A stretch of 64,000 nucleotides of DNA. Origin: Clarireedia homoeocarpa (Eukaryota > Ascomycota > Leotiomycetes > Helotiales > Rutstroemiaceae). This document shows, in pieces, positions 1 to 11,663 of this stretch. Each line of letters opens with the position of its first letter. Position 1 is the stretch's first letter. Under the pieces are notes generated by a model. It was not told where the DNA came from, searched no databases, and saw nothing but the letters and a program-made list of their open reading frames with translations. A program made the translations under genes and the position numbers. The stretch spans positions 1,054,001 to 1,118,000 of the forward strand of contig LNKV01000007.1 in NCBI GenBank assembly GCA_001465935.1, read 5' to 3'.

Positions 1-396
1 AGTAGAGGTTATCCTTGGTCGGATCCAGCTTATAGATAGGAGATGGAACCTCAATCAAAGCTCAGACCTGCCATAGCTTTCACGTTTTCGGTAGGAAAAA
101 CAAAGGTACCACTTTATTTCGAATAGACTGACAACTACCTATTAAGCACAGTTGGAAAGAAAGAGGAGACCCCCACTCAATCAAGAAAATGAAGGTAACG
201 AAACGGGAAAAACTACGAAGGGTACGCTGGAAAGTAGTAGAACCACAATTTTACTCCATTTCCCGTCCAAAAGTCCAGCTTCCCAAATAGCCATTGCCAA
301 GTTCTTCAACGCATTTATTCGATTTGTGCCCCTGCAGAGCGCGACTCCTGGCCGCTCACCAACATCCTCATGTTCGCTACCCGACCAAAGCACCTC

Positions 397-1441
397 CTAA
401 TTATTTTGTTGAGAGTTGAGAATGCGGAGAATGGCTAGGAATAGGTTGATGATGTCGAGGTACAGACTGATAGCAGCCGCGATCTCTTCTTCTACATGGT
501 AATGTCTCATGATGAGTTGTGTATCAACAAGAATGTAGCCGGAGAAAATAAGGGCGGCAATTCCAGAGTATGCTAACTCAACAGTACTGTTGCTTGGGAA
601 GAATGCAGCCATGAATCCGAAGAGTATCAATGCCCATAGTCCACCAAACAAGTATGGCATCCATGAGGTAAAATCGTACTTGGTCTGGCAGGCGAACAGA
701 GTGAGCGCAACGAATATTCCAGCGGTGAGCAATACAGCTTGCAAGACGATGCGCGAGTCAAAGGTCGATACGATTACCGAAACCGAGTAAGCTTCGAGAG
801 CCGTGAATCCTGTGAGGAAGAGGAGGTTGGTTGGATAAGACTTTCGTTTCCAGTATGTCAAGAGCATGAAGCCAATCGCGCCGAAAAGCTATAAATGTTA
901 GCAGAGCAAGATGAAGTTGCGATTCTTTGTTATACCGAAGTCCATAACATCCAAGTATTGGTTTGAATCCAGTTCTTATAGGAGCTGCTAAAGAAGGAAA
1001 TCGAGCTAAGAATAGCCGTGGCGATGAGTTGCACAGAGCTGGCGGCATGTTTAGCAGGATGTCTCCGGTGATGTACGGACTGCGAAAACTTACAGAATCG
1101 CATAGACCTTTCGAACGAACTGGATGAATTATTAGCAATATGCGCAATGATGGAGAATATGAGAGAAGGCGGCATACCTGCATCCGAATCTCGATAGTTG
1201 CTTCAGCTACAGAACCGCCAAACTAGATCTTCGTTAGAACTCTGCTGCATCCACTGGTATTGATGCGAACCTTGAAGTCATCTGGAATATTGTCCTCGCT
1301 GCTTCTAGGTCCTCCAAGTAAAGCATCGTTGTCGGCAGATGCAGATGGCTCAGCATAGGCAGGCGGAGCTTGGGAATAACGAGCGGTATCATCAAAAGAG
1401 TCTCTTTGAGGAGCAGGGGTATATTTTGTGTTTGCCGACAT
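397..1441 (-). CDS. Bax inhibitor-1 family (LFG/Bxi1-like) membrane protein
   Basis: A 278-residue protein assembled from five exons: 1441-1271, 1222-1178, 1119-1094, 1038-936 and 888-397. All joins keep frame with GT..AG borders; the first donor is an unusual GTTCGC. The N-terminal ~55 residues are polar and Pro/Ser-rich (PPAYAEP). About seven hydrophobic segments follow, including SVQLIATAILSSISFF, LFLTGFTALEAYSVSVIV and LFGGLWALILFGFMAAFF, then the family's YILVDTQLIM and a short polar tail. These fit the UPF0005/BI-1 family, which in fungi sits in ER, vacuole or mitochondrial membranes and acts in Ca2+ and stress-linked death control. Exon 3 is only 26 bp. The family call is firm; the subcellular role is from family knowledge. 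Confidence 0.9.
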
Positions 1442-2278
1442 CTTGAAAGTTATCCCAGATGTTTAGTAGGAGAAGTAGTATACCGTGGATATAATTGTCG
1501 GAGAAGAGTAAGATGGCGAAAACAAGTTGCGTGAGATGAGGATGGAATGGCTGTGCTATAGTAGAATAGAATGCTCTAGTAACGTCATGGTGATTGGCGA
1601 GGTAAGGCTCAAGGTACACTAGTGCCCGCTTCACCAGTGGGTGTACTACCTACCTATCCGACCAACTCCCAAACTTCAATATTCGACTAAAATATATGCT
1701 TTTGAGATCTCTACTCTAGCAAGTGTATATACGAGCTCTTAATGATTAAATTGTATTGGGACAATCAGATATATAAGTTTTCAAATGTCCAGATTGTACT
1801 TGAACAATCAGAAATCCGAAGTTAGTCGGATAGTTAGTACACCCACTGGTGCATGAAGAAACGTACAAAAATAATTTATTGTTAATTGTTTGATTCATAA
1901 CTCCATTAATTGTGCGTATCTTCTGGTGAGTCGATTTGTTATCACATCGGGGCTGGCGTCACAGAGAGAGCATCATTATTAAAGAAAAAAAAGAGCGGAA
2001 GTTTGCCATTTGATATGAAGAATTTGGTATGGACTGTTGATCACATGAGTTATTAAGTTAGAAAAAGAGAAATAATGATACTGCACATTAGAAGTCAATA
2101 AGGAAATACGTAATTAGCTTTTCAGAAGCCAGAATGAATGCATTGCCGTCAAGGACATGCATAAAGAAATCCCAGCTCCAGAGATCGAACAAAAGCATAT
2201 GGCGCAATCGACTGGCCTCACCCTCGGCTCTCCATCATCCTTCCACGCATCAAAACATGGCTCTATCCATCGTTACCA
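1442..2278. other. Intergenic region between two minus-strand genes, with a MITE
   Basis: This holds the promoter side of the Bax-inhibitor gene and the 3' flank of the septin gene. The only structure I see is the MITE at 1632-1851. The rest (1860-2110) is AT-rich with no credible reading frame. Confidence 0.6.
1632..1851 (+). mobile_element. MITE family 1, copy A (220 bp, intact ends)
   Basis: The left end starts CACCAGTGGGTGTACTA and the right end is its reverse complement (TAGTACACCCACTGGTG). The inverted ends continue for about 30 bp through CTATCCGAC. There is no coding capacity and the interior is AT-rich. Related sequences occur at 12189-12502 (opposite orientation, with a longer middle) and 27150-27313 (degenerate). 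Shared interior words include TTTTGAGATC and CAATCAGATATATAAG. No clear target-site duplication is visible, so the superfamily is undetermined. Confidence 0.8.
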
Positions 2279-3858
2279 TTAAGCCCCGGCGTCCGAGGTT
2301 CCATTAGCTTCAAGTTGAGCGCTTTGCTCACGTTGCATTCTTGCTTCGATCTCCTTCAGCTGACTCTCACGGGCCAACAACTCTTGTCGTTTTGCCTCGA
2401 TTTCTCGTTGCACTTTAATCTCAATCTCTCTGAGCTTCTCTTCTTCACGACGGAGCTGCTCCTCCTTCAAGCGGACAGACTGAGAAGCGAGATCTTCGGG
2501 GTTCATTGAAGCATCGCTATGGACAGGTTAGCACTATCACATTTTAGTTTAGACATGGCACTAGACTTACCCAGTGCTGCCACCTTCAACGCTCTGGCTA
2601 AGTTTCTCGGTACGATAATTCTCGTACAGAAAATCATGTGTGATTTCCTTCAAATCTGCCAAATGGCTGTGCAAGAGCGCACTTCTAATGGCGAGGAAGT
2701 CCGAGTGTCTTGGATTCTCGACCTCTACAACACCCCATGGATACTGCCTTGCACGCACTTTATGCCCACCAATCTCAATAATATCTTCCGATCCTACAAT
2801 AGCGAATGGCATCAAACCACGAAGTTCTGCATTCTCTTCGACAGTATCTTCGTCGTCCTCTTCGATATCGTAAGGGAAATTGTAGACAGGAATTCGGTAG
2901 TGCTCGATGTCTTCCATCACGAGCTTTTTTGATTCTGCCAATTCAGCAGGTGTCAAAGAATCGGCTTTGCCAATAACTGGAATAACATTAACTCGCGGGG
3001 AGAGGCGCTTCATCAACTCAATATCTAACTCGCGAAGACTGTGATACATATCAGTTCAGAACTTGAGTATACTTAAGCCAAGTTGCAACGTACCCATGGC
3101 CGGTAGGAGTGATAAAATATAGTAATGCATGGATACGATTGTCGCGGAAACGGGGGTTACGTTTGATACGAGACTCCTCCGCAAGAATGGCATCATGCTG
3201 TCGTTCGAGATAACCGACAATCTCAGCGAAGCTATGAACCTGTCAGCTCTGAGACATCGCTTCAATGTCTTCCCCGCCTACCTTGCTTCATTATCGATTT
3301 GATCTCCGAATCCAGGCGTGTCGACGATCGTGAGCGAAATACGGGTTCCTTCTTCATCAAACTCTAACTCTGAATGAACAATGTCAGTTAGCTATCGCAG
3401 TACCCCAAGGAGATCAAATATTGGAATTACTCACCCACGGTAATTGGCTTGATCTTAACTCCTTCCTCAACATGGGCATTCGCTGCATCGTCGGCATCCT
3501 TGCCCGGGAGGACCTTTTTGCCGCAGAGAGTGTTCACGAAAGTGGTTCGCCCTGATGGATCAGATTAATTATTGCGCGACTTCTGCAGATCTGCGATATA
3601 CTGTCGTACCTGTGCCAGATGCACCGCAAACCATCAAACAGAACTGAATACCCTTCTTCACATTCTTCTTCTTTCGCATCTTTGCCTGCCGAAAAGCTGA
3701 GGTCAGTAATGGTCAAAACTTCGAAATGTAGGTATCAAACCCCAGATGAGAACTGCGGGGGTGCTTGTGGTCAGAAAATCCTGAAATTGGTGGTGATTTG
3801 GAGTATTGTTATTGAATGGAGATAGAGACAAACGTACGGCATTGAATGGAGAAGACAT
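2279..3858 (-). CDS. cdc11: Septin, Cdc11/AspA clade
   Basis: A 381-residue septin in seven exons: 3858-3838, 3685-3610, 3551-3435, 3369-3282, 3231-3094, 3038-2571 and 2516-2279. Visible motifs are a polybasic KMRKKKNVKKG before the G domain, the P-loop GASGTGRTTF, the switch-II region VDTPGFGDQ, the G4 motif IGKADSLTP, and the septin-unique element up to DFLYENYRTEKL. The C-terminus is a Glu/Arg-rich coiled coil (RLKEEQLRREEEKLREIE). Arg in place of Lys in the P-loop (GxGR-T) followed by NTLCG is the hallmark of the Cdc11 subgroup and suggests weak or absent GTPase activity. Septins polymerise into filaments at septa and hyphal tips. The start codon is followed by a 7-codon first exon. Confidence 0.92.
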
Positions 3859-4777
3859 GATTTCTGTTGTTGACGAGGCTCAAGCCACGAAGGTAAACAA
3901 GATTGATCGGTGATAGCGGGTTGATATGGAGTTCAGGAGGAGAATGATCGATAGAGAATAATTTGTTTCTCGTTCTTTCCCTCTCTCTTGAAAGGCGCGA
4001 AGGTACTTTTCGTGAACTGTTAACTATCGGTCGACAAGTCGTTGCTTCTTCAAGTCAGGGGAATAATTTAGCGAAATACACCGCGCGGGTTGCATAAGGC
4101 GCTTTGCCTGTTTAAGATTTGTGGATGATTACTCTCCTAGCACAGGGTAAAATGGCACGAATGGATAGGCAAGCACGCAAGTAGAGCTTGTACAAAGTAC
4201 GAGGCTGAGGAAGGGACTATCGGGACATTTTCCTGATCGGTCTTTGTGGTGCTCGTGTCTTTCTTTGAAGCAAATGCTTCGTAGACGTGAACAAGTCAAT
4301 AACTCACCATCATTTTTCCATTGTGTACGAAGTAACTTGTCCCCTCCTCAAACATTCGATGTCCTGTCCCGCCAAATCCACCAAACTGTTTCTGCTACGT
4401 GGAAAATGCTGGGAAGACGATAGGAAAGCTTAGACGACCTTTCTTGGCGTTCTATGGCTGCTATGGCATGGCACTCGCACCACACCATAGATAGGAATAG
4501 GAACCGAACGGTACTATCTACCGGACGCATGCATGGTGATAGGCTGACGATAGCCTAGCCTTGCTCTACCGTAGGTCCGCACAGCGAGGATCATCTCGAA
4601 TATCTACAACAAATCTTGTCGCAGCAATTATCCATCTTGATGATACCGAATCAGTAGCGCATAAACTATGGGGCTTTATTGATACCAAAGTATTTCTCTC
4701 ATCCACCTCCTCTACAAATTACAAAGAATACCGTGGGACTTTGGAAGCCGGAGAGGACGTGGCTACTGGTGGCTACG
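3859..4777. promoter_or_regulatory. Divergent promoter region, septin / PROPPIN
   Basis: About 0.9 kb between divergently transcribed genes. Short open frames here (e.g. 4348-4530 and 4561-4777) have no family resemblance. I see no repeats or RNA genes. Confidence 0.5.
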
Positions 4778-6159
4778 ATGAACACCAGACCTGCAATAGA
4801 GAGTTCGAAGAGTATCGTAGCCTTATCAGCCTCCTTCAACGACAATGCTAGCTGCTTTTCTATTGGACTTGACACCGGCTTTCGCAGTAAGCTCTTATCA
4901 AAGCCATCATGGACTGCCAAAACTGATGTCACGCAACAGTATATAACTCAGACCCATGCCAGCTCAGAGTTACCAGAGGTAGACCCAAGCCAACACGCCG
5001 AGAACATTATGAGTGCTGATGGGAATAGATTTCAACGCCGGACTTGGCACTGCGGAGATGCTTGGAAGAACCAACTTCATAGCCTTGGTTGGCGGAGGCA
5101 AGCTGCCTAAGTTTGCTCAAAATAAGGCAAGGGGAAATTGGGTCCTTGAAGTTGCTTTGCAACTGACGCTTCTCTAGGTGATCATTTGGGATGATGCGAA
5201 GCAGAAGATTGTGACGCAAATATCAGTTCTCACGTCAGTGCGGGGTGTTCGAATCTCGAGAACACATGTGGTGGTCGCACTTCTCAACAGTGTTCGGGTC
5301 TACCGCTTCAGCACTTCTCCAGAGCATTGGGGTACCTTCGAGACCGCTAATAACCCTTATGGGCTCTGCTGCTTGAACTCCACCAGTGTTGTTTTTCCTG
5401 GCAGAACTGTTGGGCATGTGCAGGTAGTTGAGTTGAGTACTGGCAATGTTACCATAATACCAGCCCATAGTACATCCTTGAGAGCTCTTGATATGAGTCG
5501 AGATGGCGAGGTCTTAGCTTCTGCAAGCGAAAAGGTCAGCCCAACCCCCTTATTTTACAAATGCGGAGCTAAGTAGTATAAAGGGAACATTGGTTCGAGT
5601 ATGGGCGACAAGTAATTGTGCGAAAATAGCAGAACTCAGACGAGGAGTAGATCCAGCCGACATCTTCTCAATATCTTTCTCTCCGTCGGGTCAGCTTCTA
5701 GCTGTAACATCTGACAAATCTACGCTTCACATATTTGATATACCGCATCCATCTAAACCTCCTCGATCGGAATCAGATACTGGTCATCGGCGGTTGACTT
5801 CTATGGGTAGTGGAAGTGGCATCAATCCCACAATCAGTGAGGGCGATGCTAGTCAAAAATGGGGGTTCTTAGGTCGTATACCGCTCATGCCACGGGTGTT
5901 CTCTGATATTTACTCCTTTGCTTCGATCCCCTTTACCATTGGAGACGAGGCACTTTCTGCATCATCTAACCCTGTGACCGCGAGCGACGCAGGCCTTAAA
6001 CCTTCCAAGGGCGTGTTAGGATGGACGAGCGATTCTAGCGTGGTAGTCCTTGGGGCGGGCGTCGATGGTCGTTGGGAAAGATTCATTATTGTTGAAGGGG
6101 AAGATGGGAAGCGCCACTGTCAACGAGATGGCTGGAAGAGGTATCTTAATGCCGAATAG
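4778..6159 (+). CDS. hsv2: PROPPIN (WIPI/Atg18-Atg21-Hsv2 family) WD-repeat protein
   Basis: A 388-residue beta-propeller in five exons: 4778-4886, 4952-4978, 5029-5126, 5178-5534 and 5584-6159. The start is MNTRPAI..., then FNDNASCFSIGLDTGFR, blade 2 TNFIALVGGG, and the phosphoinositide-binding signature. That signature reads LRRG (ELRRGVDPADIF) rather than FRRG, as in the Hsv2/WDR45 branch. PROPPINs bind PI3P and PI(3,5)P2 and act in autophagy and endosomal or vacuolar traffic. Intron 3 begins with GC (AAG|GCAAGG), a GC-AG intron, and is needed to join FAQNK to VIIWDD. An in-frame ATG at 4679 is possible, but the family alignment favours 4778. The assignment to Hsv2 rather than Atg18 is moderate. 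Confidence 0.88.
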
Positions 6160-6335
6160 ATACCCTCACAGTTTTGTTTTGGTCGGTCATTAGGCAGCAT
6201 GGTGTTGGGATGATAAGATCGGAGTTCAGGAAGCTACTATCGCATAGGCGCATGGAATGATTGACAATCATGAATATCATATTTGCATTTAAGCCTGTAC
6301 GTTATTTATTAAGCATTACAACATATATTGAAACT

Positions 6336-7316
6336 TTATGGGTATCTCCTCCGTCCATCATCGCTGGGTGATCTCTCTTTACGTGATCTTCTTTCTCTCC
6401 TATGGTCGTCCTCCGGCGACCTTTTTTGGTCCTCGAACTCCCGTTTGCTGTGTCTGTTGTGGCGGTGATCTTTGTGCCTTGACCGATACCCATCGTCGCC
6501 CTCGCCCCGTTCATGTCTATCTCTATCATCTCCGTCACGTCGATGCTTCGAACGATGCCTATCCTCTCGCTCAGCATGGCTTTCCGTATCTCGACGTGAG
6601 CGATGACGATGTCTATGAGTCTTCTCTTTTTCCGACTTAGCTCCCCCTTTGACTCTGGCCAGCGCTCTTGCGACCTCTTCCTTCTTCTCTTCGATCAAGA
6701 ATGCCTTCATCGGATCATCCTCATCATGATCTCTGATCAATAAAGCCAGTTCTCTCTCCTCCTTCAATAGTGGTCTTTGCTCCTCCTGCTCATTCTCACT
6801 CCCACTTCCGCTAAGCCTCCGTCTCTTCCTTCTTTCCTGGCTATCCTCGGCTGCTCTCCCGCTCAAGTCTCCGCTCAAGTCCAATCCCGTATCCTCTTCT
6901 CCCTCCTTTCTCTTATACCTGGTGTGATCGACTCTCAATGTTCTCCCAGCGATCACAGCACCGCCAAGGTTGTCAACAGCCAGATCCGTACTCCTCTGGT
7001 CCTCATACTTTAAGAAAGCAAATCCTCGTGACTTTCCGGTCTCTTTATCTCGGACCAGATTTATGTATGTAGGTTCTCCATATTGTGAGAAGATAGTGAG
7101 CACATCGCCTTCGGAAAGCTCGAACGGTAAGCCACCGATGTAAATATAGGCTGTATCGCGATAGTCTGTGTGCCAGGAAGCGGATGGAGGGCTAGATGAG
7201 TTTATTAGCTGGGAAATAAACCCGACTGTCGATAAATGGAAGCAAGTAATCAGCACTCACATGCCTTGCTCAAGCTCGCGCTTATTGAGCTCTTGAATTT
7301 GTCGAATGCTGTTCAT
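6336..7316 (-). CDS. ist3: RRM splicing factor, Ist3/Snu17/Cwf29-like (RES complex)
   Basis: A 303-residue protein in two exons, 7316-7261 and 7191-6336. It opens MNSIRQIQELNKRELEQG, the start typical of Ist3/RBMX2 proteins. A single RRM follows, with RNP2 (AYIYIGGL) and RNP1 (KSRGFAFLKY), then RTLRVDHTRYKRKEGEE. The C-terminal half is a long charged Arg/His/Asp/Ser tail, much longer than in yeast Snu17, as is usual in filamentous fungi. The protein belongs to the RES complex (with Bud13 and Pml1) on the U2 snRNP and activated spliceosome. It converges on the PROPPIN gene with only 176 bp between the stops. Confidence 0.9.
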
Positions 7317-7736
7317 TTCGTGCCCTGCTACCAAAGAAGTTCACAGTGAAGAAAGCAGGTAAGGCTGCCAGTTCAGACTTATTAAGACAAGATGACGTTG
7401 TAATTATCAATGTTTCAAGGTGTTTGAGCCTGAAAGATAGCGAGGCCGGCACAAAATTTAGCCCCTGCCTCGCGTGTCCCTACCTGTACATGAATTGATT
7501 CGCGTTCACAAATTTATGAAGCTGCTCCCCAATACAAGAACATGATGAAATCTAGAACGGCGGAAGCGACAAATACGAAAACAATTAACTCTTACACACG
7601 CCTAATGCTTGGAGGACTTTGGGGTTAGATTCCTGGTGGCAGTAACGAATTACCAGCTCCAAAGGTTTCCGCTGAAGAGGGTATAGTTATTGGTACAACA
7701 TAGGAGAAGCAAATATCCGTTTCGAAGACTGCCAAA
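7317..7736. promoter_or_regulatory. Divergent promoter, ist3-like / dynein light intermediate chain
   Basis: A 420-bp spacer between divergent starts. No repeat, RNA gene or credible ORF is seen. Confidence 0.5.
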
Positions 7737-9587
7737 ATGGCAAACAACCGGGCTTCGACATATACGCAGGCTACTACATCCACCGAAGATGAGGAGAAGA
7801 AAGACATGTGGTCGTCTATGTTGGATGGAGTAGCTAGTGGGAAACGACTACCAGAAAAGAATATACTAGTATTAGGTACAGTTGTTCCATCGATAGCAAG
7901 GAGCGAGGAGTGCCAGTAGTGCCAGTATTGACATAGAGTAGGAGGGACAACAGATTCTCAAAGAGAATTCTTGGAAGCTCTGTCCGTGGATGACACAAAA
8001 AAGGCACAGGATAGGCACAGCAGTAAACAGCCTCCTATTGCGAATAACTTCGCTCTGGGGTACACATATCATAATGTTTTGGATGCGGATCATGAAGGTA
8101 GGTTTGACTTGTCGCACCGGGATGGTTGATGTGGTTCTGACTTTCTAGATATTCTGGCTAGATTATCCTTATATCTCCTTGCTGACCCTTCTCCATCCTT
8201 CACCCCTCTCATGCAACCTCTTCTCACTCCCCAAACGATTCCGAATACGCTCATCGTCATACTCCTCGATTGGTCGCAACCGTGGTTCTGGCTGAGGGAA
8301 TTGAGGGACTGGATATGCTTGTTACGGCCTCTTCTTATATCTTTGGACGAGGATTGCAAGGAGAAGATGGAGGAGGTTATGATTAGTTGGAGGGATCGGG
8401 GACGTGGGGGAAGCACTTTGGATGGTGGGGGAAGCACAGCAGCAGAAGGGGATGTCAGCCTACCCTTAGGGCCCGGCGAATGGGAAGAAGCTTTGGGCCT
8501 CCCATTATGTGTGGTCTGTCAAAATGTGAGCTTCATCCTGCGCAATAGTATATCCGAAAGTTGCTAGCTAACATACCTAGGCTGATAAAATTGAAACTTT
8601 GGAGAAAGAGCGGTCTTGGAGAGAGGATGAATTCGACTTCGTTCTACAATCCCTACGGACTATACTACTAAAACGTTGGTATCTCTTTGGTTTCGTATCT
8701 TCCTTGTGCTGATTTATTCTAGATGGCGCATCTCTTATATACACCACACCAGGAGTGACAAGTCCTTTACAAGGGCTCATACACTCGTCGCTCGGCATTC
8801 ACTCTCTACTCAAACGTCAGCCTATTAGACACAACGTAATCGACCGAGACAAGGTTGTCGTGCCTCCTAACTGGGATTCATGGGGCAAAATCCGTGTTCT
8901 TCGCGAAGGTTTCGATGTGGAAGAAGTGAACAAGGGGTGGTCTTTGGACATTGAAGAAGGTCCGGGGTTCGTAGCTAATGGCAACGGTGCTGTTTCCACA
9001 TCCGGAGATGATGATTCCCATGGGGCTATAACTGGAGGCGCCGTAGCCGCATACGAAGAAGTCATTCGAGATCCTAGCCTCGATGCCTTACAAGCCACCT
9101 CCGCAGAAACACTGGGACTTAAACTGGAAGTATCAAGCCTCGATGCCCAAAGCTTCCTGGCTTCTCAAGTTCCTATTCTAGAGACAGTTAGCCGGGGCGC
9201 AGATGTTTCAAATGTTGACAGTGGCCGCTTAGTGAACGGCAGGAAGATATCCGGTGACTTCGAACCCGCGGGTGATCAGAGGCAGATGGACGAGGGGCGA
9301 GTTAGTGAGCATATTGGACCAGTTCAGTTCAACATGGGAGGTATTCAAGTGGATGCCGATGACATGCTCCAGAGACTAAAGGTATTCTACTGATTGACCT
9401 GTTGAAGTGAGATGGCTCTAACAATCTACAGGATCGACAAGCGTACACGTCACCGGAGCCAACGACACCTGGCGCAACTTCCTCAGATGGCAAAGTCCAG
9501 AACGAAGCACTTGCATCTTTCTTCGCCGGTCTAATGAAACGAGGCGGAAGTGCAAACAATAGTCCTAAACCAGGAGGATCATCATAA
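7737..9587 (+). CDS. Dynein light intermediate chain
   Basis: A 526-residue protein from six exons: 7737-7875, 7942-8097, 8149-8525, 8581-8674, 8723-9381 and 9432-9587. The N-terminus has the DLIC pattern: KDMWSSMLDGVASGKRLPEKNILVLGG, a degenerate P-loop-like segment, then NFALGYTYHNVLD. The middle contains VILLDWSQPWFWLRELRDW and a region starting GASLIYTTPG. Residues after about 330 include VPPNWDSWGKI. The C-terminal third is low-complexity and binds adaptors in known DLICs. The protein is a cargo-adaptor subunit of cytoplasmic dynein, needed for nuclear and endosome movement in hyphae. Confidence 0.9.
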
Positions 9588-10150
9588 GCAGCCTGTCTGC
9601 GAAATGGGCTGGGCATGATTTATTGGTGTATTGGAAAATAAACCTTTGGGGGCGTTTGAACTGAGGGCGACGAGCGCAGAGTTGATGGCGACACTGACCA
9701 GGAGAGTCGGGGTGAGTGAAAGGACAAGGCAATGGAATGGGAAGAGAGGTGCCGTTTTTGCATGATACCCAGCAGGCTGACCAGATGTAATCTTACACAT
9801 TTTGTTCCATGTCAATGGATCTGATTCAAAACCTCAGTCCCCGATTGCGGCGATGGATATCAAGGAAGAAACAAGGACATTTGTCGGAAAGTCTCATTTG
9901 CTACGACTTTGTCCAAACCACAAAATCAATTGAAACGAAATCACGATAATTAATTATTAAGACGTGCAACAAAACTTCATGCAACTGGGAGATCGGAAAA
10001 TCATTGGTTGTGGACCCATTCACTTTCCCAGAACAGAGAAGTGATGTGAACGAACTTTGTACTTGGTGAGCTTATTGGTGTTTTGCCAAAGTTGGACCCA
10101 ACGTCATGACTCTTTCACCCACGAACTTCAATATTCCTTCCAAGCGGCCC
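9588..10150. other. Convergent intergenic region
   Basis: 3' flanks of the dynein subunit gene and the following SDR gene. I see nothing distinctive here. Confidence 0.5.
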
Positions 10151-11338
10151 TCAGTCCCGATACTTTTCCAAAAGTTTGTCATCCCAGCTACGTTTCATTG
10201 TCAGTTTTCAGTCATTCGATGCTTTTGTAAAAATGTCGAGTGGTTAGCTCACCTCAAAAACTTCCCACTCCATTCCTTCTCTAGTTCGCCCACTGCCAGT
10301 CCAGCCATGACACCACCCGGTAGCTCCGGCTTCAACAGTTTCCCACCTTCGTGCAGGCTCATAAATTTCTCTGCATCCTTCTTGTCCATAGTCCCATCCG
10401 AGGAGTAGCCCCTGACCTCCTTTTGCATATCGGTATCTACGACCCCGGGACGGATAGACAGAGTGGTAATCAGTGGTTCCTCGACGCCGAGCGTCTGGGC
10501 TAAGTGATTGAGCGAGGCTTTTGAGGAGCCATAGGCGCCCCAGGTAGAGTAGGCGCTAGCCGCAGCACCTGATGAGGTCAGAAGGATGGTGCCGTGGGTG
10601 GTGCGGAGGTGAGGGAGAGAAGGTGTAATCTATATTGGCATTATTAATGGTTTCCAGGGGGAGATGGGCAGTGAAAATACGAACAAATGCTAAGGCGCTG
10701 AAAAAGTTGATGTCAAACAGGGCTCGCCACTCCTCGGGTGAAGTATCTGCAATCCGTTTTACCGGGGAAAGAGTGCCATGGTTGATGATCAAACTGTCGA
10801 GTTTAGAGAACCGCTGTACAGTCTTATCTACTGCTTGAGGTCCTATCTATTAAGGTTGTTAGCTCTTATATAATTCAAAGCTTAGAGAAATGTAATAGGA
10901 GTATCAAGGCCTCCATTTCAAGATTGGCCACACTTGTATAGATCATATGGCTCTGGTTTAAAAGACACGATTCACAATTCTGACAGTGGACATGCCTCTC
11001 AATACTGGCGAAGCCACTTGCTTCTCTTGCCGGCTCTTTACTAAAGATCGAAGTCCAGCCAGATTTTGATTTCTATCCTTTCCATTCTCCAACCCAAAAA
11101 TCATTCGCAGGAATTGCTTCAGCCACTTGGCTCCGTACAATCAAGAACCTACCTTGAAGTCACTTAAATCCCCTACAACAACCTCTACCTGTTCAGGGTA
11201 CTGCTTCTTCAGTTCTTCCATGGGGCCGGAGGTCCTCGCTACAAGGACTACATTATGATTTTCTCTGAGCAGTTTCTTGGCTATCGCGAGTCCGATGCCT
11301 CGGCTTGCCCCAGTTAGGAGTATGGTTTTAGGAGACAT
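10151..11338 (-). CDS. Short-chain dehydrogenase/reductase (classical SDR)
   Basis: A 253-residue SDR modelled in four exons: 11338-11153, 10846-10685, 10629-10253 and 10187-10151. The start MSPKTILLTGASRGIGLAIA contains the TGxxxGxG cofactor motif. LIINHGTL stands in the NNAG position. The catalytic region is LLTSSGAAASAYSTWGAYGSSKASL (Ser, then YxxxK). The last exon supplies the SWDDKLLEKYRD tail. The intron 10684-10630 needs a GTTCGT donor and is the least certain join; the other joins are canonical. The fungal cytosolic SDR family is clear; the substrate is not. It is divergent from the FAD oxidoreductase gene, so co-regulation is plausible. Confidence 0.8.
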
Positions 11339-11663
11339 AATATGCAGAGTAGTACAAAAGGATCAAACGAGGAATAAAGAGTGTTTCTATGATTGGATTC
11401 TCTGGTGTCGTTGCAAATGAAGCTCTGTTATGATGTGATGTGGATAGGTATGGATCGGTGGTGGGGTAGATTCCACTTTGCGACCTACCGGACTGAGATT
11501 TGTCAACTTCTACCGTGTTCGACCCGTTGACGTACAGACATTCCGCTTTTCTGAATATTTTCTTCCCATCCACTCAGTAAGTCTATGAGTTACGTCATAT
11601 TAGGTGTTTGAGACACTGAAGATTTCGACTTCCTCTACGTTTAAGCCAGTAAAGCTATTCGAA
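11339..11663. promoter_or_regulatory. Bidirectional promoter, SDR / FAD oxidoreductase
   Basis: 325 bp between divergent start codons. No internal gene; no specific factor site can be claimed. Confidence 0.5.

Noticed and set aside
152..400. Small ORFs on both strands at the left edge
   Set aside because: No family features; they overlap the 3' flank of the Bax-inhibitor gene.
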